Below the pieces are notes generated by a model. The model saw only the letters and a program-made list of their open reading frames with translations, did no database searches and was not told the DNA's origin. The position numbers and the translations under genes were made by a program. From Citrus sinensis (Eukaryota > Streptophyta > Magnoliopsida > Sapindales > Rutaceae): 64,000 bases of DNA. The stretch lies in the NCBI RefSeq assembly GCF_022201045.2, contig NC_068562.1:8972001-9036000 (forward strand). The letters run 5' to 3'. Shown here piece after piece: positions 12,296 to 25,112 of this stretch. The number at the start of each line of letters is the position of its first letter. The first letter of the stretch is position 1.

Positions 12296-12303
12296 AACAT
12301 GAT

Positions 12304-13207
12304 CTACAAAAAGCAAACAGTGAACAAAAATTGGTAACGTTAATTCTGGTAATAGGAACATAACACAATTCACAACTTAACTATAAAAAGCAAACAATGA
12401 ACAAAAATTACATACTTATACTAATAACATGATCTACAAAAAATAATGAAAATTTCTCAAAGTTGGATCTTTAACAATAATAGAATTAACAAAAAATTAA
12501 CAAAATTCTAATGTCAGTACCATAGCAAACGGCAAAGAACACATTAACAAAAAGTTATGCTACAAAATTAATATTATAATCTATGAAATTCAAGTATTAT
12601 TCACAACAAAAAAACAATAACAATTTAATTAACGAAAAAATTAATGAACAATAAGCCAATAAAAAAGAAGAGTCAACAACTCATAGTGGAGAGCGCAAAC
12701 AATAGTGGAGTCGGCTGTCCCTCAGTAGCGAGGGAGAGAGATCGGAGACGGAGGTTTCACAGTGAGAGAGGACTGGTCGATTTTCATCTTTAATTATTTC
12801 ACTAAAACACGTCGTTTAGCTTCAACTCGAAATTTCTTTAATGCCCTTATATCTGAAAATATATTTTATGCCCTTATTACATCAACAAGATATCAATAAA
12901 TTTTTACCGTTTTTAATGAAATTGTAGTAAATTGATAATTGCGCAAATATTTGATAGTAAAATATATTATGATACTAACATGATATGTAAGTATAACTTT
13001 AATAATAAAATGAGAATATCCCAAAATGTTATAAGCACTGAAATTTTCAATTGCATTTGGAAATTTTCTGTTGCATCTCCAACTTAGCAGCTCTCTGTTT
13101 TAATTAATTTAAAAGCAATGTTAATAATTTTATTTTTCCTTTTGAATTAAAATAAATCTAACGATAAAAACTCGACCGGCGCTCACTCCGTCATTCACTC
13201 ACTCACT
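12304..13207. other. Gene-free interval upstream of the methyltransferase-like gene
   Basis: AT-rich sequence with one less AT-rich patch at about 12690-12790 that shows no coding signal. The last hundred bases before 13208 should hold the promoter and leader of the next gene. Confidence 0.45.
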
Positions 13208-16200
13208 ATGAACAACACAACAACACTACTTCGTCACCCTCACTCTCCACGCTCCTCCACTCCGGGCACCACGATGCTCGACCGCTCCGTCTCCTCGCGC
13301 CGTCATGCCGCCGAATCTGACGCCGTCGCCGACTCGCCGACTCCTGATCCATCTTCCGACGACGATGAGTCCAAGACGAAACGGCAACACATTTCCCTCT
13401 TAGCCTCTAAGTACCTCTCCCGCATCAGCCACATGTCACCCTATCTTGTCATCTGTGTTTTCGCCTTGTTCGGCGTCGTTTCGTTTATCTTTCATTATTC
13501 TCGTAACCTCGTTTGTATTTCCCCTTACGATCCGCACTCTCGGATCGGGCCCGGGCTTTACCGACCAGACGCCGCCGAGTCGGATTTTGGCTACCTCGGT
13601 GTTCCCTGGTGTAAGTCTCTAATCCAAAAAGCTTTTATGAAGTCAGATCTACATTTTAATTAATATTCAATTTGCGTATACTATTAACTGATTTGTATTT
13701 CGCTTCACTTCATGTTAATAGTTTACGAAGCTGCAGTTTTTTTTTTTAAATTAGCTAGGATTGATGATGTTGAAGAGTTTTTGGATCCTGTAGAGAGCTA
13801 GTTAGTGAAAATTTATGAATTTGTTCTGATCTTTTATATATTTATGAATGGTAGTATCTGTAATGTGGCTGTTTAAGAATCAAGATGACAAGTTTGAAGA
13901 TAAAGTAGCATTTCAATTTAAGTGGGATCTCTTAGTATGCACTTTATTTATTAGCTTCTTTTTTATTATTTGTTATCACTGGAATTGTGTTAGGTCTTAA
14001 ACTGTCAATGGATTTTGTTGTCAATTTGTGTTGTGCTTTATAAGTTTCATCGAGAAATAGATTGGTTATGGGTGTGCTCGAATTTTGTTGCATGCCCTAA
14101 AATCATAAATTTGGAATCAGCTTCTGTTCATTTAGTGGAGTTTGTCAGTTTCTGTGCGGAACCTCGATATGACCTGATATATGTTCTTTATAAAGATTTT
14201 TCACGTTTTTTAATTACTTTCATCTTTGGTTTTCAAATGAATGAGTATATTTTAGGTTAACTTCTACTTCCTTTCTTGATTGTCACTCAACTTGAAATTG
14301 AAAAATTTTGGTTGTCTTGTGTATTGTCTTAAAGAACGAATATTTTTTATCTGTTAGATTTTGTTGAAAGATTAAAGTTTGAATCCGCTTCTTTTAGTTG
14401 TTTACAGTCGACGTCATTTAATTATTATCCTTGTCAAAAGGCAGATCGAAACATGGAAAGACAGTTGAATGGACAACCAAGGATTTAATCAAGGGTTTGG
14501 AAGAGTTTGTGCGGATATATGAAACTCGTCCAATAAAAAACAACATGTACGGGATGGGTTTTGACCACAGCTTTGGGCTTTGGTTCATTGCTCGATGGCT
14601 GAAGCCGGATCTGATGATTGAGAGTGGTGCTTTCAAGGGACATTCAACTTGGGTTTTGCGGCAGGCCATGCCAGATAAACCAATTATTTCAATTTCGCCC
14701 CGGCATCCTGCAAAGTACCTACAGAAGGGGCCTGCTTATGTTGATGAGAACTGTACTTATTTTGCTGGAAAAGATTTTGTGGATTTTGGTAGTATCGATT
14801 GGGGGTCTGTCATGAAGAGACATGGGATTACCAATCTCAGCCGAGTCCTAATCTTCTTTGATGACCATCAGAATGAATTGAAAAGGTACTCACTTTCTGG
14901 CTTATGTGATGTTAAGAAACCTTTGCACTTCCTTGTTCTATCTATTGTAGTTTTTACGCATGCTTCTCCAAATTTTCTCAATGTGGATTCGTCTTAATTC
15001 ATGCTTTCATGACAGACTGAAACAGGCTCTGAAAGCAGGGTTTCAACATCTTGTTTTTGAGGATAATTATGATACTGGAACTGGAGACCATTATTCGTTG
15101 AGGCAGATATGTGATCAATCTTATATAAGAGGTGCATGCTCTCCCATCTTTGTTTAATGTTTTATAGGATACATGCGAATATTTGCCTCAAATCCTATGA
15201 TGTGTATCTCCATTATGATCTTTAAACTCAATGAATTTCCCTTCCTTTTCCTCAGAATTGTTTGTACTAGAAATTGCAATTGGCTGTCTCTCAAGGAAGT
15301 GAATTTGACATAATTGAACTTTTCAAACAATTTCGATGATTATTTTTACCACTGAGAAGTGTATGATATTTTATCTACAAGATGTATTTGCATTGCCAAT
15401 AGGCTTAGAAAAAAAGGCATGTCTCAAAGCAGGGGCTTATCTGCATTATGGCCCTCTCCTTTGCCTGTGTTTCTTGTCTGATGTGCTATCAATAAGTTTG
15501 ACTGTGACTGTACCCTTGACACTGACTCTGTGATTGGAATGTCCCACTCAAATTTCCCATAGTTGGAACTAATCCTTACCCTTTTCAGCTTTTTTGCTGG
15601 TGGACATGCGATCAGAAAAAGTCAACAGTTATAAATGTTGCTGTATGCAACAATTTTATTTCATTTTACCTTTGTCCTTTTCTCAATTATTGGTCTTATA
15701 CTCTTATGTACTAGATGGATCATATTCATGGATTGAGGTAAGTACTGGTATATTTAACTTGTTTCGCCTTGCATATATTTTATCCAGGAGGTGGCCATAG
15801 CTGCTTCAGAGATAGCGATGAAGCAAGGATCAGAGCAAGAAGGAAGAAATTCTGGGAGAAGGCAGTAGATGTAGAAGAACTATGTGGGACGGGTGAAACT
15901 TGGTGGGGTGTCAAAGGGGAGATGCGAGATAACTTTAACCACAGTAATAAGCCTATCTCCTATGCTGAACATTTTCAGAACAGCCGGTACGTTGAATCAA
16001 TTTTAGAGGTTTATTGGGAGCTCCCTCCTGTGGCTGGCCCTTCCCTCACCCATCAAACACGATATGACCCTGCTCGTGCACCCAGTCCAATTGTTGAAGA
16101 TGGCCGCTATGGCTTGTTCCAGCGGCTTGGTTTAAGTAGGCTTGAGACCTCTGTATTTAATGGATATACCCAGATGGTATATCTGCAAATTTCAGAACAA

Positions 16201-16209
16201 GAGTCATAA
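13208..16209 (+). CDS. Type II membrane-anchored protein with SAM-methyltransferase-like domain
   Basis: Four exons, 13208-13610, 14441-14885, 15016-15131 and 15788-16209, join in frame to 461 residues. Residues 1-75 are Ser/Pro-rich and charged, a single hydrophobic segment spans about 77-96, and the rest should be lumenal, typical of a type II membrane protein. ESGAFKGHST at 195-204 resembles the glycine-rich first motif of class I methyltransferases such as the rhamnosyl O-methyltransferase/CmcI group, and FFDDHQ near 276 matches a later acidic strand. It is a conserved plant protein I recognise as a family but whose substrate I cannot name; Golgi or ER location is inferred. The start is the first ATG after a C-rich leader. 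All exon phases agree and the gene looks intact. Confidence 0.82.
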
Positions 16210-16349
16210 AAACGCGGAGGAATAGATGAGACTGGCACCTTTTTTAGCTTTACACAAGATCACAAATTATGAGATGTGTTAATATTCATGTATTTTGCTG
16301 TAGCTGTTCAGATTAGAGATAATCGTGAATTATTGTGTGTTTTTTTTTT

Positions 16350-16375
16350 GGGGGGGGAGGGGGGGTGGGGTGGGG
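16350..16375 (+). other. G-run tract with G-quadruplex potential
   Basis: A run of ten T is followed by about 26 bases that are almost all G, broken by single A or T bases, about 140 bp after the stop codon of the methyltransferase-like gene. It would lie in its 3' UTR or just beyond and contains several G4-G8 tracts. Sequencing error in such a run is possible. Confidence 0.7.
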
Positions 16376-16717
16376 TTCATTAAATTAACTGAATCACATA
16401 CTTTCAGAGCAGTTCTTTTTACTTCACCATTCTTGCCGATTGCTTTTTTTCTTTTATGTTATGATTTCCATATACGTAGATGTAACCTATCAAAAATCGA
16501 TTACGATGTCTATAATTTATGTGGGATATTAGTAATGTATAATCCTAGCATTTTGTATTTAAATTAGATAAGTAAAACAAGTTTAACGAACCAAATTGAA
16601 CAAATCGGTTTAAACTAAAGCGAAGAAGTGGCAGTGACCTATAAATTGTCATTATGCCAAAACCCGTATTCGTGCGCACGTACTTTCATAACCCCTTAAG
16701 CCTTAACTCCCTTCACC

Positions 16718-16814
16718 ATGGCTCTTGAATTTCTTCGAAATTTTTGTTCAATTTTCTTAAAATCTCGTAGAGTAATTGGCTTGAAGTTTTCAATTCTCGC
16801 CCAATTCATCAGCT
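16718..16814 (+). CDS. Possible first exon of an unidentified gene
   Basis: An ATG in good context (ACCATGG) opens a frame of 32 codons plus one base, ending at T|GTAAGT, a strong donor. The peptide (MALEFLRNFCSIFLKSRR then hydrophobic) is basic and aromatic-rich like an organelle targeting sequence. No convincing second exon was found: the LINE insertion follows at about 17050, and a later candidate exon at about 20072 would create a stop in this phase. It may be the orphaned 5' end of a gene cut off by the LINE, or chance. Confidence 0.25.
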
Positions 16815-17049
16815 GTAAGTATGGTTTCATGCAATAAATAGCCCGTCAAAACCATAAGCTTGTACTATTTATGCTTAACAAAACAATTTCCTTTGAATGC
16901 CGATCCTGTTGTTTTACATTTATTTCCATCATTAAAGAATTATTCAATTTGGAAATTTGGAAGCTTTGACAGAGACATTCAGTTTCGTCTACGGCATGGC
17001 TTATTTCCGAAATGTAATCAATTCTCATTGTAATTTTTATTTATTTAAT

Positions 17050-18985
17050 TTCACTTTCTTTCTTTTTTGATTAATGAAGGGCTCACGAAGAGCTAATGCA
17101 ACACTAAACGAGAGTGTGCAATGCCATAAGCATCATTACCAAGTAAACCAACAATATCAGAGGGAGGAGAATGAAGAACATGCAAGCCTAAGGGTTTAGT
17201 TAGGCTATAGGAAGCAAAGAAATCTGCAGCACTATTTGCTTCTCTGTACACATGCTCCATGTGGACAATCCAGTCACGTGCTAATAGCTCCCGAATAGTT
17301 TTGACGAGAATTGCATTTTCGTTGGCTGGAGGATGAGCGCTTTCCAAAAGAAGCACTACGCTCTTATTATCCACACCCACCCGAAGATGTCTAAAGCCAA
17401 AATCCCAAGCCACTTTCAAGCCATGCAAGAGGCCCCACAATTCAGCCGAAAGAACTGAACACATTCCAAGGTTGACTGTGAAACCCATGAGCCAATTTCC
17501 ATTATAATCACGTATCAATCCACCAGCCCCAGCATATCCAAATCTTTTCATGGCACCATCTGTATTTAGACTGACACACGGCCAAATAGGAGCTTTCCAA
17601 CGAATCATTGTCTCCACTCTCGATTGTTTCCCATGCAAAGGTTGGTGAATGCAACGTAAAATCTCCTTCGTACGAGCTTTTATGTCTGTGGCTATAAAAC
17701 CACTCTCCCACGAGCCATGATTGAAGAGAAAATTATTCCTCCAAAACCATAATCGCCACACCGCTACTCCAAAACAAACTCTCCAATACTCCTGACTTGT
17801 GTTATTTTTCTTTCTTATCAGATTCATCTGCAGCCAATCACTAAGAGGGCATAGAAAAAAGCTATGGGGGTGATGGTTAGGCAGGAGATGAGACCATACT
17901 CTCTTGGCCGTAACACAGTCACGGAGTGTATGAAGAATATCCTCAGCCGGCCCTCCACATCTATCACATTGAGTGGAATCAATCAAATGTCTCCTATTAA
18001 GTTCCTTCCTCGTTTTCAGCCGACCATGCAAGAGGAGCCAAAGAAAAACTCGGATGCTATGAGGGCCCTTCCAACTCCACGCCAAACACCAAAAGCTATG
18101 ATCTCCATTGCCAATAGGATCATCCAACAGCTCATAAGCAGACTTTACAGAAAAATTTCCATTAGAGGAAGCTCCCCAAAAGAAACTGTCAGCTCCGTGA
18201 GAAGCTGTAGGAGGATGAACTGAAGCAATCTTTAAAAGGATATTATTAGGCAATAAGTGACTAAACAAAGACCAATTCCAGTTTCCAATTTCATCAACAA
18301 AATCTGCTACCCGTTTGCTAAGTAGAGTATTCGGAATTGGTTGTGACGTATGTGCAGCCAAAGGGCTTGAGGTTGTCACCCAGCAATCCCACCAAAACCG
18401 AACCCTCTCCCCATCACCAATGTTCCATCGCATTCCCACTCGAGTTTGCTCCCAGATGCTTCCCATTGCTTTCCACAAATGAGACCCATATCGAGTAGGC
18501 AGGCTTGTAGGAACCTCATCCAAATGAACCCCATACTTAGTTAATAGTACCTGATTACTAAGCTTCGTTGGTTCCGTAATTAGACTCCAAGTGTTCTTCA
18601 TAAGGAGGGCATGATTCATAATATCCAACTTCTTAAAGCCGAGACCCCCTTTGCATTTCGGAGTGCAAATCATGTCCCAGTTTACCAATCTCATTTTTTT
18701 ATTTTCAGCCGACCCACTCCAGATAAAACGCCGACATAGCTGATCAATTTTCATTTTTATGCTTCGTGGTAGGTTTGTAGTTTGCATCGTATACACAGGA
18801 ATAGCTTGTAGAACCGATTGCGCCAAAGTGATACGACCCGCTAATGTCAGGTGAGAGGCATTCCATCTAGAAAGCCTTTGATCAACCTTATCAACAATAC
18901 TCTGATGTGTTTGCTTCGAAATCCGACTATGGCATAAAGGAACCCCAAGTACTTTCTGTTTGGTCGTCAAGTAAACCAAGTCAAA
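17050..18985 (-). mobile_element. 5'-truncated LINE (plant L1 type) retrotransposon
   Basis: A single uninterrupted frame of 628 codons (17093-18979) encodes the C-terminal part of LINE ORF2. From the N-terminus it has the end of the reverse transcriptase (LSRWNASHLTLAGRITLAQS), a zf-RVT zinc-knuckle region (CDRCGG...ILHTLRDC), and an RNase H domain with LNTDGA, SAELWGL, VGVDNK and the closing EANSAAD motif, so the RNase H acidic residues are present. The endonuclease and most of the polymerase are missing, as usual for 5' truncation during target-primed reverse transcription. An A-rich tail (AAAAAAGAAAGAAAG) follows the stop closely at the 3' end (left side). No target-site duplication was located. 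The open frame implies a fairly recent insertion. Confidence 0.93.
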
Positions 18986-20970
18986 ATGTCAATAATGTTT
19001 TGTTATTTATTAGTTATTACATATTTAGAAAATGTACCAGGAAGCTTTAATTTTCTAATTGAAGGCACCAATCAACACATAATGTGTTTACTTACGCGGC
19101 ATCCATGAGTGGTTTCCTTTTTTTTTTTTAATATGTGATTTTTTTTTCTCACCACAATTTGTTCTCATCCTCTGTATCGTGTCTTCCACTGATGTTGGCT
19201 TTTGAATAGAAAGCTGTTAGTATAAAATGACAAATAGTCCGTTTGAAAGTATGGTGAGGTAGTTGAGTTGTTAAAACTCAGCTACTAAGGTATTCAGTAA
19301 TACTTGTAGCTGAATTTTGGTAGTTTAATAAATTTTTTTTCTCAACTTTTATTTTACAGCTGTAGCTTTTATTTCATAGCAGCTGCAGCTTAAGAGATAT
19401 AGCACCTCACTCTAAAACACACCCAAAGTGAAGTTTTTTTTTTTTTTTTTTTTTAGAGACAAAGTGAGTTTTTGAATGTGTGACAAAGTGATTTTTTGAC
19501 CAAGTGTCCTCATTTATATAAGCTACATGGTCAATATTTTTCCTTCAAGCTTTTTTGGAGGTTGAGGCTACAATGCAGATCTCTTGGTTGATTATAGCGC
19601 TTTGTAATCTAAACTATGTTAATTACTTAATTATAAGTCAGATTACGGAAAACTAATAATATAACGAAGGTTAAGAATGTACATAAGCTTATCGATTGTA
19701 ATCTGCCCTTTCGCATGGTGTCTGGGGCCAACTTAAAAAGTTGTATTTCTTTCTATTTAGTGAGTGAGCCATCCATACATGGTCTTCATTGGTTCACTTT
19801 TAAAAGAGATTAGGTATCGGTTGACAAGCGTAGCACTGAGAATGCAACATCTGTGATTTGTTTGAAGGATGCTGTCTGAGTTACTGTGTGCATGTTGGCT
19901 TTGACGGCATTTCTTCCATAAGACACTGGTTGCTTACTGTTGAATGTTGACATCTTGTTCTAATTATTTTCGTTTCTCCTTCATTGGTATTTAGCTTCAT
20001 AGGTTCTGTGGATACATTTCTCTGGTCCTTTACAAGTTTCATCTCCGTTTTTTGTTTCTCTTTTTTATCAGGAAGATGCGGAAGCAGGTGAGGATGAGGA
20101 AGATTAGTCCATCTCCTGAATTGGGGGCACCGCCAAGTCACTTTTGCTAATAACTTAAAGAGTTGGTTGCTTCAGAAGATGAAGGTCCCAACATGGACAG
20201 ATCTTCATCCAGGATTTTCATTAAAGCAGAAAGGTCTCCTGCAAATGTACAAGAGGTTCTTGGGATCCAATTCCATTCGAATCAGATTGGGGTAAAGGGT
20301 CATTTTCTTCTTTTTTTTTCAATTGTTTTATTGTTGTAAATACATTACAAGTATTTTATGAACAGACACATCCAATGCCCAAGCATTTTATAAGAATACT
20401 TCTTTTTTTTCCCCTAAAGAAACATGTTGAAGAATACATGTCAAGTAACAATCTTACAAGGTAATTAACTGTTCACTAATACCAACAACTCATTAGCACA
20501 CAAGTTTTGGGTTCTAAACTTGGAAACCAATGAAGCAATGTCAAGCTTGAAGTCCACTCCTCTCACCTAATTCTTGTTTTTATGGAAGACTGGTGAGTAA
20601 ATTATTGACCTCCACTCCTTAAAATAAGGAACACGACACAAATGTCTATAAGCAGGAAGAGTTGCAAACTTGCAACCAACAAGCAATCCATTTATATTTT
20701 GTACACAAACTAAAAAATTACACAGAAAAGTAAAGAGGAACAAAATAATATACTAAAACAAACGTAGAACGGATATGTCTGCAGTGCTATCTTTGTCTAG
20801 AGGGATGTTTTCCCCATATTAACTAATTAAATACAGCAAACTTATGATATTTGATAACATTTATATAATAATAGGGTCCTTGAACAAAATGCCTAACATC
20901 TTTTCACGTGTTTGGATTCTGAAAAAAACAAATTTTCTCCCTTTTTAAGTCTTTCAAGATATTTGCGACA
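18986..20970. other. Interval with no assignable gene
   Basis: A short acidic frame after a splice-like acceptor at about 20072 (EDAEAGEDEED then stop) and a further open stretch at 20165-20300 look faintly coding but match no family I know. The remainder is non-coding with poly-T tracts (19435-19455) and probably includes the 3' flank of the Aux/IAA gene. Confidence 0.35.
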
Positions 20971-23541
20971 CTAAGTTCGGTTCTTGCACTTCTCCATGGC
21001 CCTTGGAGCTGCAAAAAAGTAGATACTAGAGTCAGATTCAAGAATACCAGCAAAAACGAAACAAAAGTTATAGAATATTGAGGAAAGAATTTAATTTGGA
21101 TTCAAACACATTAGACTCCAAAAGAATAAGTGCAATGGGATTTGAAGTTAACCATCAAAGATAAGTCACTTTGTACATTAATGAGTGATACATACCCAGT
21201 CCAATAGCCTCTGAACCTTTCATGATGCGAAGTCTTCTACACGTCTCAGTGAACATACTGTGATAACAAACAACAATAACATTAGAATGATGTACTTTTA
21301 CAACTATGTATTTATTATAAAATTTAATAACTGTAATACATCATATAGGAAGATTTAGATCAAATTTAATAACCAACTTCGATATTCGCAATACCCTGTT
21401 GTTTACTAGATGCAAGTGCAACAAAGTGATTTCTCTATCCATGGGCAAAAAAAGTACCAACTTTCAAATGGTTCCAGATTAACATAAACTTCAAAATTGG
21501 TGGTTTGCTACTGTGTTAAATTCATGATAAGGCAAATTTACATCAACTAACTGCAGAGTCCAGTTCATGGATACAAACTTAAGAACTCAATACTAGAAGC
21601 CAATGAATTCATAAAAATGCCACAAGTAATGAAAAGAACTTACTCCCAAGGGACATCACCAACAAGCATCCAGTCACCATCCCTGTCTTCATATGTAAGC
21701 ACATATTCAGAACCATGGAGAAGATCCATCAGACGACTCTCACTTAGGCCGTCTTGCCCCGGAAGACCATGAGAATCACATTGCCCTGATTCACAACCAA
21801 TCATAAACATAAGTTGAAACCTGTTTGAGATATCTTAGAATATTCATGAATTTTCTCTAGAGCTCTTTGACCATAAAATGCCAATTTTGGTACTTATGCC
21901 TTAAAAGTCAATGTTGGCAGGAGAGTTACTCGAAAATAGTAATCCGAAGAAAGAAATTCTAATATAGCACGCATAAAATTGAGATCACAAACTTGTTATA
22001 CCCATTGCATCACAGTGTAGAAAATGATCATATACTTCTTAGAAGGCAATGCTCTTACTCTGACTAATGGAGATCCAACAACGCAAGTATTGTTTCAAAA
22101 CAGATTGACTTTTTATCTGTGTGTGACTACTGACAAAAACATATATGTGAGAAAAAGAGGAAGAAAGTATACCAATGGTAAAGCAGCTGAACATCTTCTC
22201 AAGAGCTGAAGAGAGTTCCATGTAATTGCTGTAGATTTTGAGATCAACCTTCCTTAGATATGGAGCACCATCCATGCTAACCTTTACATAGAGACATCCA
22301 GATCCCGACTTGCCTTCAGCGGCATCATTGTTCTTTACCAAATTAGAGGCCATGGTGTTCTTCCGGAAAGATCGAATTGGTGGCCATCCCACCACCTGTG
22401 CCCTGTCACGAAAAGATTTGTCTCAATAATGCATCCACATGAACTGTGCTCATACATCTATGAATACAACATAAGAAGAAAATGCAAAAATAGCTAAAAG
22501 GGAGCAAATATAAATAGTGCACAAACAAATTTATGATCTAGCTGTGAAAGAAGGGCCGATTATTCCATTTGAAGATATTTTATATGCAGCTCAGTGAAAT
22601 TCTTCTCCAAAACACTAACTAAACCGAATAGACTAACAACAGAGAAACGTTTAAATTAAAAAAAATGAGGTGGTAATCATATACAAAGTAAAGACATAAT
22701 AAGTTCAAAACAAAAGCGTAAGCATTGAACGAGCATCAATCGACCAAGACATTCGAAACTAAAGAAACGAGACACATATACTCAAGATTAATTAAAAATA
22801 TACAATAATGTAAAAAAGATACATAACAGGAAAGCAGAACTTCATACAAACAAAATCAAGGCTGAGTTCTGCCCATAAAAGTCAATTCCTTGAGGCAAAA
22901 AAAAAACAAAAAAAAAGTAATAGGTATAAACAAAAGCAACCCATGAAAGAAAAAGAAAATTGAAGATGAGCTTACTTTGCAGCAGGGGCACTAGTTGGTT
23001 CATTTTCATTTAAAGCAGGGACTTGATTCTTCTTCTCTTGAACTGGCTTAGGAGACAGAGGCAAGACATCAACTTCCTTCACGATCTTGCACTTATCATC
23101 TAACCCACCTCTAGGAGAATACAAGACAGCACCTTTACCCAACTCGGCATCAGGTTTACCATTAATGGACAAACCCCAGTTGCGAGAAGCTCCATCAAGG
23201 GCATCAGAGAAACCCCTTTTAGCACCAGAGACTAAGCTCTTCAAAGGGCTAGGAGCAGCATACCCGTTAGTGTTGTTGCTGTTGCTGTTGTTGTTCTCAA
23301 TATCTTTGCCAAAAAGAGACAGCCCATGTGATGGTTTCCTCCCTGGAGACTGAGACCCTGGTAAGCCAAGCCTCAGCTCAGTCTCCTTGAAATTGAGACA
23401 TGCTTTGTTGCTACTCGTGTAGTTTTCTTCAGTACAAGAAGAAGAAGAGGAAGAATAGGAAAGCTTGTCAGAGCTTCTTGGCACTGAAGAAGACTCTGAT
23501 AGGCCTATGTAATCATGCTCAAGTGGTGTAGTAGACATCAA
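20971..23541 (-). CDS. IAA27: Aux/IAA auxin-responsive repressor, IAA27-like
   Basis: Five exons on the minus strand, 23541-22976, 22402-22173, 21785-21644, 21257-21196 and 21008-20971, join in frame to 345 residues. Domain I carries the EAR motif LRLGL (56-60), which recruits TOPLESS co-repressors. Domain II has the degron [13 protein letters not shown] (from residue 192), the site bound by TIR1/AFB with auxin. Exons 2-5 encode the PB1-type domains III/IV (YLRKVDLK and later [14 protein letters not shown]) that pair with ARF factors. The start HDYIGLSE and the end [12 protein letters not shown] place it in the IAA8/9/27 branch, closest to IAA27 from memory. The protein is nuclear and is degraded when auxin rises. 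All key motifs are present and splice sites are canonical. Confidence 0.96.
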
Positions 23542-25090
23542 AGGTTACTCAAATAAAAGAACCAACTGTTTTCGACCTTTTTTTCCAGAAAAATGCTTCA
23601 AAGAAGAAGACTTTGAAAGGAGTTGTTCTTGTGACTGTGAAGATAAAAAATGGAGTACTTCGAGACACACAACACTAGAGACAGTTAAGGAGAGGCTTAT
23701 GCAACAGATGCAAGTGATGGGTCTTTTTGATGCAAAAAAGAAGGTTCCTTGGCCTTTCTGTAGCTACTTTGCCACTTGTTTATGGCTCTTACAGTCTTAC
23801 TATTTTCTTGAAAGAATCATTCTTTTTCTTTTCTTTTCTTTTCTTTTTTCTTTCTTTCTTTTTTTTTTTTTTAAATTTTGGACTGCAAAAACTTACCTTT
23901 ATGACTTACTTTATTATTTTGTTTGAAAATCTAAAGTTGGCTCATCAAAAGTATCTTTGGCAAATTTTAATGTACATAAATTTTTAGCCAAGTTAATAAT
24001 GATTATTCGGCAAATTAAACAGCTAATTATTCTTTCTAATAAAAGTATATCATGAGGTATTCTAAAGCTGAGCTTCGTAAAAAGCTTTTATAAAAAAAAG
24101 TACGTAAATTTTTTACTCATGTAATCAATTATTAAAAAAGTAAAAATATTTTTTTATTGTGTCGGAATCAATTTTTCATTTAATACTGAAAATTATTTAG
24201 ATATTTATAAAAGTTTATTGTATAATAAACAAACAAAAAAATGGTACGCAAAAAAATGCCTTTCTATATTTGCTTTGGATTTGCGCTGTCGCTGTTGTTG
24301 TTGTGCCAACTTTTTTTAAATCAACTGCACCGACGCATTACTGAGTATTCCCGGCAACCTTTTGCACACTGTTCTTTGTCTCACTATTGCTTTCGGGTAC
24401 AATTTTATTCCTAATCAATTAGACCCCCACCTGCTAACCTGCGCCGAATCCCCGGATCAAGTTAGCGATGAAGAACAGTTGCATGAGGACAGAAAAACAA
24501 AATTAAAATAATTGACCGAATGTTTTGCCTTTTTTTTTTTTAATTTTTTATTAGAGTTGAAACCAAACGTTTCAAGTCTGTTATGATTACTCCTATTTTG
24601 GGATTTTCTTTTAAAGCTTTTTAGTGAATTTTTTTTTCTTTCATTGGGTACGATTTGGAAATTCAAGAAAAAAACAGGATGGTGCCAAAAAAATCTGCAA
24701 ATTTGGAAATTGCCAAAAAGCTGAAAATGAATAATCAAAAGGAAATGCAGTGACAAGTCAACTGACAGATGTTAAAATAAAATTATTCCGAAAATTTTAT
24801 AAATTGTCGTACATATTTATTTAAAAATTGGACCATTTATTTAAAATTAAAAAAAAACCTTAAATTTTAATTTAATCAATTAACTGACATGCATAATTTT
24901 TTTTTTTTTCATTTTTGGCATTTTCTATTTTAATCAGACAATTATTATTCTTTGCTGTCGCATTGCAGTGAATTGTCGGGGTGAATCTTTTCTCACCACG
25001 CCCGGATCCACTGTAATAATTGCGCAAACCGAAAGAGGGATCGCGTGCCAAATCCAACGGTGCATAACAAGTCTCAAAATAAACCGATGA
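23542..25090. other. Aux/IAA upstream region and AT-rich spacer
   Basis: Positions 23542-23700 should be the 5' leader of the Aux/IAA gene on the minus strand. A CT/T-rich tract at about 23818-23872 follows. The rest is AT-rich with no recognised gene; open frames at 24457-24756 and 24872-25129 on the minus strand are low-complexity. Confidence 0.5.
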
Positions 25091-25097
25091 GATTATT

Positions 25098-25112
25098 CCA
25101 CGTGACACGTCA
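25098..25112. promoter_or_regulatory. G-box/ABRE-like motif pair
   Basis: CACGTG at 25099-25104 is followed at once by a second ACGT core (ACACGTCA). ACGT-core pairs are bound by bZIP and bHLH factors in ABA- or light-responsive plant promoters. No gene start was identified nearby, so the target is unknown. Confidence 0.35.

Noticed and set aside
13741-14435. Plus-strand frame at 14015-14260 as an extra exon
   Set aside because: It lies in intron 1 of the methyltransferase-like gene; exons 1 and 2 join perfectly without it.
15715-15737. Possible 23-bp micro-exon in the methyltransferase-like gene (between AG and GTAAGT)
   Set aside because: It has good splice signals, but including it breaks the frame into the last exon; the direct join 15131/15788 keeps family-like RGGGHSCF.
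20072-20112. Acidic tail EDAEAGEDEED as last exon of a gene starting at 16718
   Set aside because: Joining it to the donor at 16814 in the required phase gives an immediate stop.
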